Assembly: GCF_001485215.1 (NCBI RefSeq)
Contig: NZ_BBWW01000001.1
Coordinates: 62,001 to 126,000, forward strand
Length of the DNA stretch: 64,000 bases
Reading direction: 5' to 3'
Origin: Leptolyngbya sp. NIES-2104
Lineage (GTDB): Bacteria > Cyanobacteriota > Cyanobacteriia > Leptolyngbyales > Leptolyngbyaceae
Both the position numbers and the translations under genes were made by a program. Of the stretch, positions 1 to 8,598 are shown piece by piece (position 1 is the stretch's first letter; each line of letters opens with the position of its first letter). The notes under the pieces are model-generated. The model saw only the letters and a list, made by a program, of their open reading frames with translations. It was not told the DNA's origin and did no database searches.

Positions 1-80
1 ATGTATTGATTGATCCGAAGCGCCAGCGGTTGATTGTGAATCCTGAAAGTCCAGAGATTGCGAAAATGATGTTGATGTAA
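1..80 (+). CDS. C-terminal end of an upstream gene, possibly clan AA aspartic protease-like (partial)
   Basis: An open frame enters from the left edge and stops with TAA at 78-80; the visible tail contains IDPKRQRLIVNPESPEIAK. This wording (DP-x-x-Q-x-L-I-V-N-P-E) resembles from memory the C-terminus of small cyanobacterial retropepsin-like (clan AA) proteases, but 25 residues are too few to be sure. It does not resemble the end of SufB, the usual neighbour of sufC. The gap to sufC is 27 bases. Confidence 0.45.
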   Translation, partial: VLIDPKRQRLIVNPESPEIAKMMLM

Positions 81-107
81 TGGGGCACAGCAGTTAGGAG
101 GGAGCGC

Positions 108-890
108 ATGATTGTTGAAAATGGTGAAGTAATTCTGTCAGTTAAAGATCTAACTGCTGAGATTGGTGGAACTCCGATTTTGAAGGGGATGAATCTCGAA
201 ATTAAAGCAGGTGAGATTCACGCGATTATGGGTCCGAATGGATCGGGAAAAAGTACGTTTTCTAAGATTTTGGCAGGACATCCAGCTTACACCGTGACCG
301 GTGGAGAAATCCTGTTTCGAGGTCAAGATTTGCTTGAATTGGAGCCGCATGAACGGGCGACTTCTGGCATCTTTCTAGCATTTCAATACCCGTTAGAAAT
401 TCCGGGTGTAACCAATGTGGATTTCTTACGAGTTTCGTACAATGCGAAGCGCAAACAAGCAGGCTTAGAAGAGTTGGATGCCTTTGATTTTGATGATATT
501 GTGCATTCAAAATTAGATCTGCTGAAGATGGATGCTGGATTTCTCAGCCGGAGCGTGAATGAAGGCTTTTCGGGAGGTGAGAAAAAGCGGAATGAAATCT
601 TGCAAATGGCATTGTTAGAGCCAAGATTAGGCATCTTAGACGAGATTGATTCAGGGCTTGATATTGATGCTCTGAAAGTGGTTGCAAATGGTGTGAATGC
701 GATTACGACAGCGGAAAATGCAACGCTCGTGATCACACACTATCAGCGGTTATTGAACTACATTACGCCGGACTTTGTTCACGTGATGGCGGATGGACGA
801 ATTCTGCTCAGTGGCGGTAAGGAATTGGCACTAGAGCTTGAAGCGAAAGGATACGATTGGGTTGTTGAAGGTGAAACGGTAGGTGCATGA
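108..890 (+). CDS. sufC: SufC, Fe-S cluster assembly ATPase
   Basis: ABC-type ATPase of the SUF system. It works in the cytoplasm with SufB and SufD as the scaffold that builds Fe-S clusters, essential for photosystem I and ferredoxins. Visible motifs: Walker A GPNGSGKS (residues 42-49), ABC signature SGGEKKR (about 155) and Walker [13 protein letters not shown] (about 174-185), with the EID wording typical of SufC. At 260 residues the length is normal. A strong AGGAGGGAG Shine-Dalgarno at 96-104 fixes the ATG at 108. The stop overlaps the sufD start (ATGA), so the two are translationally coupled. Confidence 0.97.
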   Translation: MIVENGEVILSVKDLTAEIGGTPILKGMNLEIKAGEIHAIMGPNGSGKSTFSKILAGHPAYTVTGGEILFRGQDLLELEPHERATSGIFLAFQYPLEIPGVTNVDFLRVSYNAKRKQAGLEELDAFDFDDIVHSKLDLLKMDAGFLSRSVNEGFSGGEKKRNEILQMALLEPRLGILDEIDSGLDIDALKVVANGVNAITTAENATLVITHYQRLLNYITPDFVHVMADGRILLSGGKELALELEAKGYDWVVEGETVGA

Positions 891-2212
891 TGACTGACGT
901 TTTATCTAACTCTGAGCTTGGGAACTTAACCACGATCGCGAATGTCGATCGCGCCGCTTATTACACAAATTTGCTCAATTTGCGATCGACAAACACCGCT
1001 TTCCAGGAGATTCGCGATCGCGCTTCGGCATCAGTTCACGATCGAGAAATTCCCTCGACTCGCAATGAGGAATGGCGCTTTATTGATCTCTCTGGATTGC
1101 TCACGCTCACCCTTAAAGCCGCTGAACCTGCGAACTTAAGCTTTCCGCAGATTGAATCTTTTCTACTACCAGAATCGGTAAATTCTCGCTTAGTGTTTGT
1201 GGATGGCGTTTTTGCTCCAGATCTATCTTCGGTTGATGACTTACCAGATGGCGTGATTGTAAGCAATCTCGAAACGGTTGCCCAATTGATGCCATCGCTC
1301 AAAGATACGATCGCAACTTTGCCCGGAGACGATGAAGTTTTCACAGCGTTAAACACCGCCAGCTTGAGTGATAGCGCGATCGTTTTCGTTCCTAGAAACC
1401 AAGATGTAGAAGTTCCAATTCAGCTTTTGTTTGTCGCGACCCAGGCAGAAAGTCTGATTCAGCCTCGTGTTTGTGTGATTGCGGAAACGGGAAGTCGCCT
1501 AACATTAATTGAAGACTTTGTGAGCTTGATGGATGGCGCTTATTGCACCAATGCAGTGACGGAAATCGCGATCGCAGAAAATGCAGAAGTTCGTCATACT
1601 AGAGTTCAGAGGGATAGTACCGAGTCCTTTCACATTGGTAAGACTGCTGTTTCGCAAGCGAGAGACTCTCGTTATTCGATCGCTACAATTCATCTCGGCG
1701 GCAAGGTGTCACGACACAATCTAGAGATTTATCAGACGGGTGAGCAGACTGAGACCACGATTAATAGTTTGACGGTGATTGATGAGAATCGTGTAAGTGA
1801 TACTCATAGTCTGCTATCGCTAACGAAGCCCTATGGTGTGGGTCATCAGGTGAATAAGACGATTATTAGCGATCGTGCTCATGCCATCTTTAACGGTAAG
1901 GTCTTTGTTCCCCAAGCTGCACAGCAAACCGATGCCCGTCAGCTTAGCCGCAATTTGTTGTTATCTCCGAAAGCTAGAATCGATACAAAGCCTCAGTTAG
2001 AGATTACTGCCGATAATGTGAAATGTGCTCACGGCGCGACAGTGAGCCAGCTTGAAGACGACGAAGTATTTTATCTCCAGAGTCGCGGGATTGATCAAGA
2101 CGCAGCCCGTAAGCTACTAACTTATGCTTTCGCGATCGAGATCATTGATCAGATTCCCGTTCCGACTTTACGCGATCGACTCTCTGCATTCATTCGTTCC
2201 CAACACACTTAA
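887..2212 (+). CDS. sufD: SufD, Fe-S cluster assembly scaffold subunit
   Basis: Partner of SufB and SufC in the SufBC2D scaffold. The 441-residue protein has the SufBD-family C-terminal half with [16 protein letters not shown]-like wording (here [16 protein letters not shown]) followed by IDTKPQLEI and [11 protein letters not shown], the conserved right-handed parallel beta-helix core of the family. The ATG at 887 overlaps the sufC stop; a second ATG follows immediately at 890 and could be used instead. Next gene sufS starts 3 bases after the stop, so sufC-D-S reads as one operon. Confidence 0.96.
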   Translation: MMTDVLSNSELGNLTTIANVDRAAYYTNLLNLRSTNTAFQEIRDRASASVHDREIPSTRNEEWRFIDLSGLLTLTLKAAEPANLSFPQIESFLLPESVNSRLVFVDGVFAPDLSSVDDLPDGVIVSNLETVAQLMPSLKDTIATLPGDDEVFTALNTASLSDSAIVFVPRNQDVEVPIQLLFVATQAESLIQPRVCVIAETGSRLTLIEDFVSLMDGAYCTNAVTEIAIAENAEVRHTRVQRDSTESFHIGKTAVSQARDSRYSIATIHLGGKVSRHNLEIYQTGEQTETTINSLTVIDENRVSDTHSLLSLTKPYGVGHQVNKTIISDRAHAIFNGKVFVPQAAQQTDARQLSRNLLLSPKARIDTKPQLEITADNVKCAHGATVSQLEDDEVFYLQSRGIDQDAARKLLTYAFAIEIIDQIPVPTLRDRLSAFIRSQHT

Positions 2213-2215
2213 GCC

Positions 2216-3478
2216 ATGACCTTCCTGCAAGAAAAAACCCTCGCTGCTCAAGTGCGATCGGACTTCCCGATTTTGAATCAGCATGTGCATGATAAGCCGC
2301 TGGTCTACCTCGATAATGCGGCGACTTCTCAAAAGCCGATCGCGGTTCTTGATGCACTCCGCTACTACTACGAGCACGACAATGCTAATGTTCACCGAGG
2401 CGCACATACTCTTAGCGCTAGGGCGACCGATGCGTATGAAGGAGCACGGGATAAAGTTGCAGCGTTTGTAAATGCGGCTTCTCGACAAGAGATCGTGTAC
2501 ACGCGGAATGCAAGTGAGGCGATTAACATTGTTGCGTATGCTTGGGGCTTGTCTAACTTGCAGCCAGGAGACGAGATCATTTCATCAGTGATGGAGCATC
2601 ATAGCAATCTGGTTCCGTGGCAGTTGATTGCTGCTCGAACGGGTGCTGTGATCAAGCACGTTCAGTTAGATGAGAATGAAGGCTTTGACTTTGAGCATTA
2701 CAAGTCATTGTTATCTGACAAGACGAAGCTGGTATCAGTGGTCTATGTTTCTAATACGCTTGGCTGTATTAATCCGGTGCGTGAGATTTGTGCTGAAGCT
2801 CACAAGGTTGGGGCGAGAGTTCTGATTGATGCGTGTCAGGCTGTGCCGAATATGCCTGTGGATGTGCAAGCGATCGATTGTGATTGGCTGGTGGCATCCG
2901 GGCACAAGATGTGTGCGCCGACCGGGATTGGATTCTTGTATGGCAAGCTGGAAGTTCTACGATCGATGCCTCCCTTCTTCGGTGGCGGTGAGATGATTCA
3001 GGATGTGTATTTCGATCATTCCACCTATGCTGATTTGCCGCATAAGTTTGAAGCGGGGACTCCGGCGATTGCAGAAGCGATCGCGCTTGGTGCTGCGGTC
3101 GATTATCTGACGAATCTTGGCATGGATAAGATTCGTGCTTACGAAGAAGAGTTGACTGCTTATCTATTCCAGCGTTTGGCAGAAGTTCCGAATTTGCGGA
3201 TTTATGGACCGAAGCCCGATGCAAAAGGCGGCGGAAGAGCGGCGTTAGCTTCGTTTACAGCGGGAGAATTGCATCCTCACGATCTTTCGACGTTATTGGA
3301 TCATGAAGGCATTGCAATTCGATCGGGTCATCATTGCACCCAGCCATTACATCGATTGTTGAATGCTCCGGGTTCGGCTCGTGCGAGTTTGTATTTTTAC
3401 AACACGCGGGAAGAGGTCGATCGATTTGTGGAAGCGTTGAAAGAAACGATTGATTTCTTTGGCGGAATGATGGGCTAG
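2216..3478 (+). CDS. sufS: SufS, group II cysteine desulfurase
   Basis: PLP-dependent enzyme that converts cysteine to alanine and passes the sulfur, as persulfide, to the SUF scaffold. The PLP lysine is K231 in [11 protein letters not shown] and the persulfide cysteine is C374 in [11 protein letters not shown]; the RSGHHC wording marks the SufS/CsdA group rather than IscS. Length of 420 residues is usual. It is the last gene of the sufCDS run and is followed by a short HIP1-containing hairpin that may terminate the operon. Confidence 0.96.
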   Translation: MTFLQEKTLAAQVRSDFPILNQHVHDKPLVYLDNAATSQKPIAVLDALRYYYEHDNANVHRGAHTLSARATDAYEGARDKVAAFVNAASRQEIVYTRNASEAINIVAYAWGLSNLQPGDEIISSVMEHHSNLVPWQLIAARTGAVIKHVQLDENEGFDFEHYKSLLSDKTKLVSVVYVSNTLGCINPVREICAEAHKVGARVLIDACQAVPNMPVDVQAIDCDWLVASGHKMCAPTGIGFLYGKLEVLRSMPPFFGGGEMIQDVYFDHSTYADLPHKFEAGTPAIAEAIALGAAVDYLTNLGMDKIRAYEEELTAYLFQRLAEVPNLRIYGPKPDAKGGGRAALASFTAGELHPHDLSTLLDHEGIAIRSGHHCTQPLHRLLNAPGSARASLYFYNTREEVDRFVEALKETIDFFGGMMG

Positions 3479-3518
3479 GTTGGTATTTTTAGATCCGAAG
3501 CACGATCGTTTTGTAGAG

Positions 3519-3536
3519 AAGCGATCGCGCTTTTTA
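3519..3536 (+). terminator. Putative rho-independent terminator after sufS
   Basis: A 5-bp stem AAGCG/CGCTT closes the loop ATCG (3519-3532) and runs into a T tract (3531-3535). The stem-loop is built on a HIP1-like GCGATCGC core. The stem is short, so termination may be weak. Confidence 0.45.
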
Positions 3537-3582
3537 TAATACCAGCAAGATATAATTTAGAAACTAAACTGGTTTGTTGCTT

Positions 3583-3882
3583 ATGTTTGAAGTTGACAAG
3601 CGCTATGTGTTTGATCAGAATGGGAACGCAATCGCGGTTCAAATTCCGATCGAGCAATTTGAGCGAATTGAGTCCGTCCTAGAAACCTTTGGGTATTTGA
3701 ACCCAGAGGAGGTAAACGGCGATCCAGAAAGCGATTACGTGGCAGACGAAGATTTGTTTGAATATGTGAATGGTGTGCTCGTAGTACGGGCTGCACTCGG
3801 TGAAGGCATGAAGCCAGAGGATATTGAGTTTGCGGTTCAGCAGGATCGAGAAGCACGAGATCGCAAGTTAAGATTTTGGTGA
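3583..3882 (+). CDS. Antitoxin-like protein of a PIN toxin pair
   Basis: A 99-residue acidic protein with an N-terminal segment (YVFDQNGNAIAVQIP) like short antitoxins of cyanobacterial PIN-type pairs, and a charged C-terminus. The ATG at 3583 is preferred over the TTG codons nine bases upstream. TATAAT at 3551-3556 is a possible -10 box. Its stop overlaps the GTG start of the PIN gene (GTGA), the usual coupling in type II toxin-antitoxin operons. The antitoxin role is inferred from the partner. Confidence 0.7.
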   Translation: MFEVDKRYVFDQNGNAIAVQIPIEQFERIESVLETFGYLNPEEVNGDPESDYVADEDLFEYVNGVLVVRAALGEGMKPEDIEFAVQQDREARDRKLRFW

Positions 3883-4316
3883 AGGTTCTATTTGATACAT
3901 CTGTTGTGATTGCGGCAATCGTGCTCGTCCATCCAAGACATTTAGAATGTGTGCCGTGGTTAGAGCGAGTCAGGACAGGTGAGATTCAAGGTGTGATTTC
4001 GATGCGCTCTTATGCAGAGTGCTTTTCAACTTTGACGAATTTGCCGCTTCGACCTCGGATTAGTCCAGCACAAGCACAGCGTTTAATTACAGAAACATTG
4101 AGTTCGTTTGAAGCGATCGCTTTGACGATTGAGGATTATCAAGTAGCGATCGCTCAAATGGTAGAAACTGGGCGCTCAGGTGGTGGTGTTTATGATGCGC
4201 TCATTGCTCAAGCTGCGCTCAAAGCTGAAGTAGAAATCTTGCTCACACTGAATGCGAAGGATTTTACGCGATTGGGTGAAGCGGTTTCTCGATTGGTGCA
4301 AGTCCCATCTTATTAA
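3879..4316 (+). CDS. PIN-domain ribonuclease toxin (VapC-like)
   Basis: PIN-fold nuclease of about 145 residues. The acidic metal-binding residues typical of the fold are visible: FDTSVVIAA at the start (first Asp), an Asp at GGVYDALIAQAA and LTLNAKDFTRL near the end. VapC-type proteins cleave RNA when freed from their antitoxin. Start is GTG at 3879, overlapping the antitoxin stop; a TTG lies one codon upstream. The stop codon merges with one copy of a 21-bp repeat (4315-4335) found again inside the NACHT gene tail. Confidence 0.85.
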   Translation: MKVLFDTSVVIAAIVLVHPRHLECVPWLERVRTGEIQGVISMRSYAECFSTLTNLPLRPRISPAQAQRLITETLSSFEAIALTIEDYQVAIAQMVETGRSGGGVYDALIAQAALKAEVEILLTLNAKDFTRLGEAVSRLVQVPSY

Positions 4317-4335
4317 TCTCTGATATTGGCAATAA
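4315..4335. repeat. Direct repeat copy 1 (shared with NACHT gene tail)
   Basis: These 21 bases recur exactly, in the same orientation, at 6056-6076. After a 3-base gap the match continues with ACGT. Read on the minus strand, both copies spell LLPISEI; at 6056-6076 this is real coding sequence of the NACHT protein, here it lies at the stop of the PIN gene. It may be a relic of a NACHT-like tail or of a recombination event. Confidence 0.8.
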
Positions 4336-4383
4336 CGTCTATTGATCTCGTTTTTAGATAGAATAGAGGTCAATTGTCCTTTT

Positions 4384-4635
4384 ATGCACCGAAATATGGC
4401 TGCGTCAACCAAGGAATTTTTGCAGAGCACGATCGCAAGTCTGAATGAAGCAGAGTGTGTGCAGGTAATAGAATTTATTCAGAATTTGCAGCACAAAGAG
4501 TCCCAAGTATTCGCACAGTTAGGGCGTGATCCAGTGTTTACGATTCCAGCCAATTCTGTCTCATTTCGCCCTGTTCAGCCGATTTTAGGTGTGGGTGCTT
4601 CTGCTTCTGAGCAACTTATAGAGGATCGGCGTTGA
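4384..4635 (+). CDS. Antitoxin-like protein of second PIN pair
   Basis: An 83-residue protein beginning MHRNMAASTKEF, with a helical N-terminus (SLNEAECVQVIEFIQNL) and the ending ASEQLIEDRR, a C-terminal wording common in cyanobacterial antitoxins paired with PIN proteins. The ATG at 4384 is chosen because upstream in-frame codons carry no Shine-Dalgarno; ATG 4396 is an alternative. The stop overlaps the TTG start of the next gene (TTGA). Confidence 0.7.
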   Translation: MHRNMAASTKEFLQSTIASLNEAECVQVIEFIQNLQHKESQVFAQLGRDPVFTIPANSVSFRPVQPILGVGASASEQLIEDRR

Positions 4636-5096
4636 TTTTCTATTACTTAGATGCGAGTGCGTGGGTCAAACGTTATTATGCAGAAGCAGGAACGGTTTGG
4701 CTACAAGACTTATTTGCTCAAAACCCAGTGTTTGCTTGTGCGACTTTGGGGTTGGTTGAGGTTGTTGCAACGTTTTCTCGCAAGCAGAAATCAGGGCAAA
4801 TTTCACGATCGACCTTTCAGCAGGTGAGTCAAACGATCGAAGCGGATTGGCAAAACTTTATTCAGGTTCAGTTTGCGATCGAGGTGCTGAATCAAGCGAA
4901 GCAAATTACTGGGAGCTTGGCGCTTCGAGGGGCGGATTCTATTCATCTCGCGTCTGCTGTAATTTTGCAAAGTCGATTATTGCAGGGTGATCAAATTATT
5001 TTCATCACTGCTGATGGAGAACTGGAAGCGGCTGCTCAGAGTTGTTCCTTTCATGTCCTTAATCCATCGGTAGAAGAAGCAAAAGGAACTCCTTAA
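4632..5096 (+). CDS. PIN-domain ribonuclease toxin (VapC-like)
   Basis: A 154-residue PIN protein starting MIFYYLDASAWVKRYY, the classic first strand with catalytic Asp, and LRGADSIHLASA for the second conserved acidic patch. It is predicted to cleave RNA and be held inactive by the 4384-4635 product. The start is a TTG at 4632 overlapping the antitoxin stop, so expression depends on coupled translation. It faces the minus-strand PIN gene at 5147. Confidence 0.85.
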   Translation: MIFYYLDASAWVKRYYAEAGTVWLQDLFAQNPVFACATLGLVEVVATFSRKQKSGQISRSTFQQVSQTIEADWQNFIQVQFAIEVLNQAKQITGSLALRGADSIHLASAVILQSRLLQGDQIIFITADGELEAAAQSCSFHVLNPSVEEAKGTP

Positions 5097-5146
5097 TCCT
5101 TCTCATGGCGCTAGTTCTCTCGTGATGTATCGGGATACACAGCAGC

Positions 5147-5560
5147 TTAATCAGAAAATAGAATTACGAAGCCTTCTTGAGTAAAGTGTTTATCGTGGGT
5201 GAGAACTTCAGTGATTTCAAGTTGGCGCGTGGTGTTCATCGAGATGCAATCGGTGAGGCTGTATTCTTTGTCAGGTCGATTCTCATAGAGCGCAACTCCA
5301 GCCAAAAACGAATCGCGAGTTTGCTGGATTACCTGAATTCTGCGGTTTATCATGGCGCTCTTGACAAGTTCAACGGCACGTTTTCGCATTAGAATTCCGC
5401 GAGTTGCAGAGAAAGTAAGTACCTCAACAAAAACTTCGTCTGTTGTAACGATTTTTGTCTTGTTGAGCGTGGCTGCAACAGTCTTGACCCTTAAATGCCA
5501 TTCATCGGCTGGATTGATGAACGCGATCCAGTAAAATGTGTCAGCAAATACAACCTTCAT
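5147..5560 (-). CDS. PIN-domain toxin, third module
   Basis: A 137-residue PIN protein with FADTFYWIAFINPADEWH at the N-terminus and YSLTDCISMN for the second acidic site, as in VapC-like ribonucleases. Its ATG (5560) overlaps the stop of the upstream antitoxin gene by a few bases. On the minus strand it is the last gene of the row NACHT, 41-codon ORF, antitoxin, PIN toxin. Nothing in the sequence shows whether all four are on one transcript. Confidence 0.85.
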   Translation of the reverse strand: MKVVFADTFYWIAFINPADEWHLRVKTVAATLNKTKIVTTDEVFVEVLTFSATRGILMRKRAVELVKSAMINRRIQVIQQTRDSFLAGVALYENRPDKEYSLTDCISMNTTRQLEITEVLTHDKHFTQEGFVILFSD

Positions 5561-5865
5561 TTCGGTCTTTTGGGACTTCCGTAGATGTAGTGATCATGTT
5601 GTTCTGCACCATCTTTTGGAAGTTGAGCAATTTCTTCCTCAGTCATGTCGGCGGTTAGCCGTTCCATAAGCTCTATCAGGGTTTCATCTTCTGATGCCTC
5701 AGTGGGTTCATCTGTTATCAGCGCATTGCCTCTTGGTAGAGTCGTTTCAAAATCTTGCTGTTGAGCGTATTGAGTTTGAGTCACTTGCAGAAAGTGGAAG
5801 ACTTCTTCCACTACTGCGTCTGGTGCTTGTTCGATCGCTTGAATGAGTTGTTCTTTAGTAGTCAT
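5557..5865 (-). CDS. Antitoxin-like protein of third PIN module
   Basis: A 102-residue acidic protein. The N-terminal helix (MTTKEQLIQAIEQAPDAVV, then a VFHFLQ segment) is the usual opening of small cyanobacterial antitoxins; the C-terminal half is charged and ends SPKRPK. The stop overlaps the PIN start by 4 bases. It lies 47 bases downstream of the 41-codon ORF that is coupled to the NACHT gene. Role inferred from the pair. Confidence 0.7.
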   Translation of the reverse strand: MTTKEQLIQAIEQAPDAVVEEVFHFLQVTQTQYAQQQDFETTLPRGNALITDEPTEASEDETLIELMERLTADMTEEEIAQLPKDGAEQHDHYIYGSPKRPK

Positions 5866-5912
5866 TTGCTCGAATCAGTTTGTTTATCTCATTCTAAAGT
5901 TTTCAATCAAAT

Positions 5913-6038
5913 CTATTTTTGGTTGTCTAAAATCTTCTCACTCAACTTTTGCGCTAAGTGAGCAATGAACCGCAGTTGATCGACTGGCGTTAGTTGCTCC
6001 GCTTTGTGAATGAGTTCACTCAGTTGATTTGACATCAT
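5913..6038 (-). CDS. 41-residue protein coupled to the NACHT gene, antitoxin-like
   Basis: A small ORF starting ATG-ATG at 6038 and stopping TAG at 5913-5915. It overlaps the NACHT stop codon (ATGA), so the ribosome can pass straight from one to the other. The product is a single predicted amphipathic helix region containing AEQLTPVDQLRFIAHLAQKL. The LTPxxQLxxIAxLA wording recalls the N-terminal helix of small antitoxins in cyanobacteria. No function is known to me; a regulator or partner of the NACHT protein, or a truncated antitoxin, are both possible. Confidence 0.6.
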   Translation of the reverse strand: MMSNQLSELIHKAEQLTPVDQLRFIAHLAQKLSEKILDNQK

Positions 6039-8272
6039 TTGTTCTCCCGTTTTTCAATCTCTGATATTGGCAATAATAACGTTTCCTCAATCTCCTGCCG
6101 CACTTCGGGGTTCACATAACAGTCGCTGTTGAGACAATCGACGAGCAGCTTATTGGCATCGTAATACTGACGCAGTTTCTCTTGTTGTGCCTCACTGAAT
6201 TGCCAATCGTGACCGATGTTGCAATGCTGAATCATGACTTGCCTGAGTTGCTCTGCCCAAGCTTGACCATTCATTTTCCACCACTGCTTAAAGTTCTCTT
6301 TGTTCTCTGAAGATCGATCAGGTAATTGTTCTTTTAGTTTCTGTAGCTGATATTTAAGTTCAGGGTTGCGGATAGAGTCTAGGGCGAAATTGAGGGCGCG
6401 GTCGTCGTGGTCACAGGTAAAGGAGAGGGCGAGAGTGAGATTGATATCAAGGAGTTGGTCGTCGATGATGGAGAGGGGCATGATGAGTTGGAGGATGCGG
6501 TCGTCGCGGATGCGGACGAGGTCGATAGCAAAGTATAAAGATCGAGTTACTACAGGTTTGTTATAACCCTCATCTGATCGCGATTTTTCCTGCACCCAAA
6601 CTAGAAATCGCTGAAGCTTCTCATCACCTGCTAAAATTTGATCGACTTCCCCCTTCATCAACTGCAACAACTGACTCGCATCGGGTAGCATCTCTACAGT
6701 CAGCCGAAACACCTCCCGCCAGCGCTTCTCAGCAACATGACTCACGACATCGCTGAGCAAAGCATCGGTTCGCTGTTCTTTGATCTGTCGGGCTGCAAAA
6801 TACTCTTGAAAGGTGAGATGCGAAAACGAGTAAATATTCCGGGCGCGTTCGATCAGTAATCCATGCTGCGCCTCGATCGATTTCAACACCGCCGCTCCAT
6901 CCAGTTCTAAATCCGCTTCGTCTTGGCTGATGTTTGGGGCATTGCGAATAAATTGAATAATACGATCGACTACAACACGCTGCTTAAAGAAATACTCGCC
7001 GCGCTCAAAAAACGTGTAGGCAAGATGACTGAGCAAATCTTCCTTGCGTTGCAGCGAGAGCTTTCTATAAACGCGATCGCGCTCAATATTGCGTTTGGCA
7101 TCCCACTTTTTCAGCAACACATCTAAGCCTTCTTCGTATAGCTCCGATCGATTGGTAGGAAAGTCTGCGGCTTCTCCAAAGACCAAGCACAGTAGCGTTA
7201 ACAGTAAAGGATTAGTGGCTAACTCGCGAATGCGATCGTCGTTTTTCAGTTTTGCTAGAAAGCTTTCTGACTTTACCGAATCGTTTTTAGCATTGAACCA
7301 CTTCGCGACAAAATCCCGAATCTGATCGTCATCGAAATCTGCAACCTCAACTTCTGTGAATTGTTCAAAGGTATATTCTCGTGCTGCAATCCGGCAAGTC
7401 ATGACGAACTGATTGCGATGAAACTGTCTTGCAAAATCCTGAATTTCACGAATGACGCGCTGATTGTCTGTATCTCGCACTTCATCTAATCCATCTAAGA
7501 GGATCAGCGCTTGTCCCGCTTCTAAAATGGTTTGCAGCTTAGTTGCAATTTCTATCGATCGCTCATTCTGATAACGTTCAAAACTTTGGGGTAAGTACTC
7601 TAGGAGTGTCGGTTGTCCGGGCGCTTCTGCAAATGCTTTAAGCGTGATAAAAACTGGGACTCGGTTCGCTTGAAATGCTTCGTCGATGCACAAGATCGCC
7701 AACCGCTTCAAAAATGTAGTCTTTCCCGCTCCGGGTTTACCTAACACGATTAATTTATTGTGCTGTTCGACTGCTTCTAGTCCATCGACTCGTTTCTGTT
7801 GGATATCAGCTAACCCAAATCGATCAAAATCCGCGTCTTTACATCGCTCTATCAGTTCTGAAAGCTTTGGTGTTTGTTGTCTGGTCATTTTCTCCAAAAT
7901 ATTGACGTTGGTGTAGATCGCGCTTAGTCCGATCGGCTGCGTCATATCCAACACGCGCATCGTTCCGCATTGTTCTTGAATGCTCGATCGAATTTCTTGC
8001 CGCACACTTTGCACGATCGTACCAATCTCCTCAATCGGTGAGTTCTCTGGCTGTGCTGTTCCAGCGATCGCCTGCCAATCCAGATTCAAAGTTTCACAGA
8101 TCTGCACAAATAAGATTCGATCGACAGGCTTGCAATTGAAGAATTTGCTGACAGTCGAAAGAGAAATGTTTTTTCTGGCAGAAAGCAGCTTTTGTGTGAT
8201 GCCAAGCCCCGTGAGCGCGTCTTGTGCTGCCTTTTTGCCTTCTGGAGTAGCTTGAAGCGACTTCTCAACCAT
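6035..8272 (-). CDS. NACHT-domain STAND NTPase
   Basis: A 745-residue signal-transduction NTPase. Order of parts: N-terminal helical, HTH-like region of about 80 residues (ends KPVDRILFVQICETLNLDW), a linker, the NACHT domain with Walker A GKPGAGKTT (about residue 178) and Walker B LILLDGLDEV (about 256), then a helical C-terminal half ending with a region (YYDANKLLVDCLNSDCYV) that recurs in cyanobacterial NACHT proteins. No nuclease or TIR effector domain is visible. Bacterial NACHT proteins are known in several cases to protect against phages. The ATG at 8272 is preferred; a GTG at 8311 would add 13 residues. The stop overlaps the 41-codon ORF. Confidence 0.85.
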   Translation of the reverse strand: MVEKSLQATPEGKKAAQDALTGLGITQKLLSARKNISLSTVSKFFNCKPVDRILFVQICETLNLDWQAIAGTAQPENSPIEEIGTIVQSVRQEIRSSIQEQCGTMRVLDMTQPIGLSAIYTNVNILEKMTRQQTPKLSELIERCKDADFDRFGLADIQQKRVDGLEAVEQHNKLIVLGKPGAGKTTFLKRLAILCIDEAFQANRVPVFITLKAFAEAPGQPTLLEYLPQSFERYQNERSIEIATKLQTILEAGQALILLDGLDEVRDTDNQRVIREIQDFARQFHRNQFVMTCRIAAREYTFEQFTEVEVADFDDDQIRDFVAKWFNAKNDSVKSESFLAKLKNDDRIRELATNPLLLTLLCLVFGEAADFPTNRSELYEEGLDVLLKKWDAKRNIERDRVYRKLSLQRKEDLLSHLAYTFFERGEYFFKQRVVVDRIIQFIRNAPNISQDEADLELDGAAVLKSIEAQHGLLIERARNIYSFSHLTFQEYFAARQIKEQRTDALLSDVVSHVAEKRWREVFRLTVEMLPDASQLLQLMKGEVDQILAGDEKLQRFLVWVQEKSRSDEGYNKPVVTRSLYFAIDLVRIRDDRILQLIMPLSIIDDQLLDINLTLALSFTCDHDDRALNFALDSIRNPELKYQLQKLKEQLPDRSSENKENFKQWWKMNGQAWAEQLRQVMIQHCNIGHDWQFSEAQQEKLRQYYDANKLLVDCLNSDCYVNPEVRQEIEETLLLPISEIEKRENK
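6056..6076. repeat. Direct repeat copy 2 (inside NACHT C-terminus)
   Basis: Exact 21-base match to 4315-4335. Here it is part of the NACHT reading frame (LLPISEI, nine residues before the end). The two copies bracket two PIN toxin-antitoxin modules and the 41-codon ORF. Confidence 0.8.
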
Positions 8273-8416
8273 ACGCTTGAAGAAAAACTTTGCAACTATT
8301 GTAACCGCCACACCCAGAACTCACTCGTAGCACACTCATAAGTCACACCTTGCACAAGCCCTACTCATAAATCGTTTGAAGGACATTAGGGACATCAAAA
8401 CGATAGGAGAAATCCA

Positions 8417-8557
8417 ATGTCTTCAACTCAAATTCAAGTTCCTGCTGTTCCTGCTCAACCACAACTTCCACAAGGCGATCCTACAATCCAGCTAATTCTC
8501 GCGATCGCTCTCCTAATTAAAGCGATCGCTCTACTCATCCATACACTCAAACGTTAA
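8417..8557 (+). CDS. 46-residue small membrane protein
   Basis: A small ORF with a good Shine-Dalgarno (AGGAGA at 8405-8410) before ATG 8417, stopping TAA at 8555-8557. The first 22 residues are polar and rich in Gln and Pro (QVPAVPAQPQLPQGD); the rest is one membrane helix of about 20 residues with an IQLILAIALLIKAIALLIHT core, ending KR. The hydrophobic stretch is partly encoded by GCGATCGC repeats (Ala-Ile-Ala). It sits alone, divergent from the NACHT gene and convergent with the ABC exporter. Function unknown; small toxic membrane peptides look like this, but so do many harmless ones. Confidence 0.6.
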   Translation: MSSTQIQVPAVPAQPQLPQGDPTIQLILAIALLIKAIALLIHTLKR

Positions 8558-8598
8558 AATTCAACCGCGATCGCGCTTTAGAATGCGCGATCGCAAAA

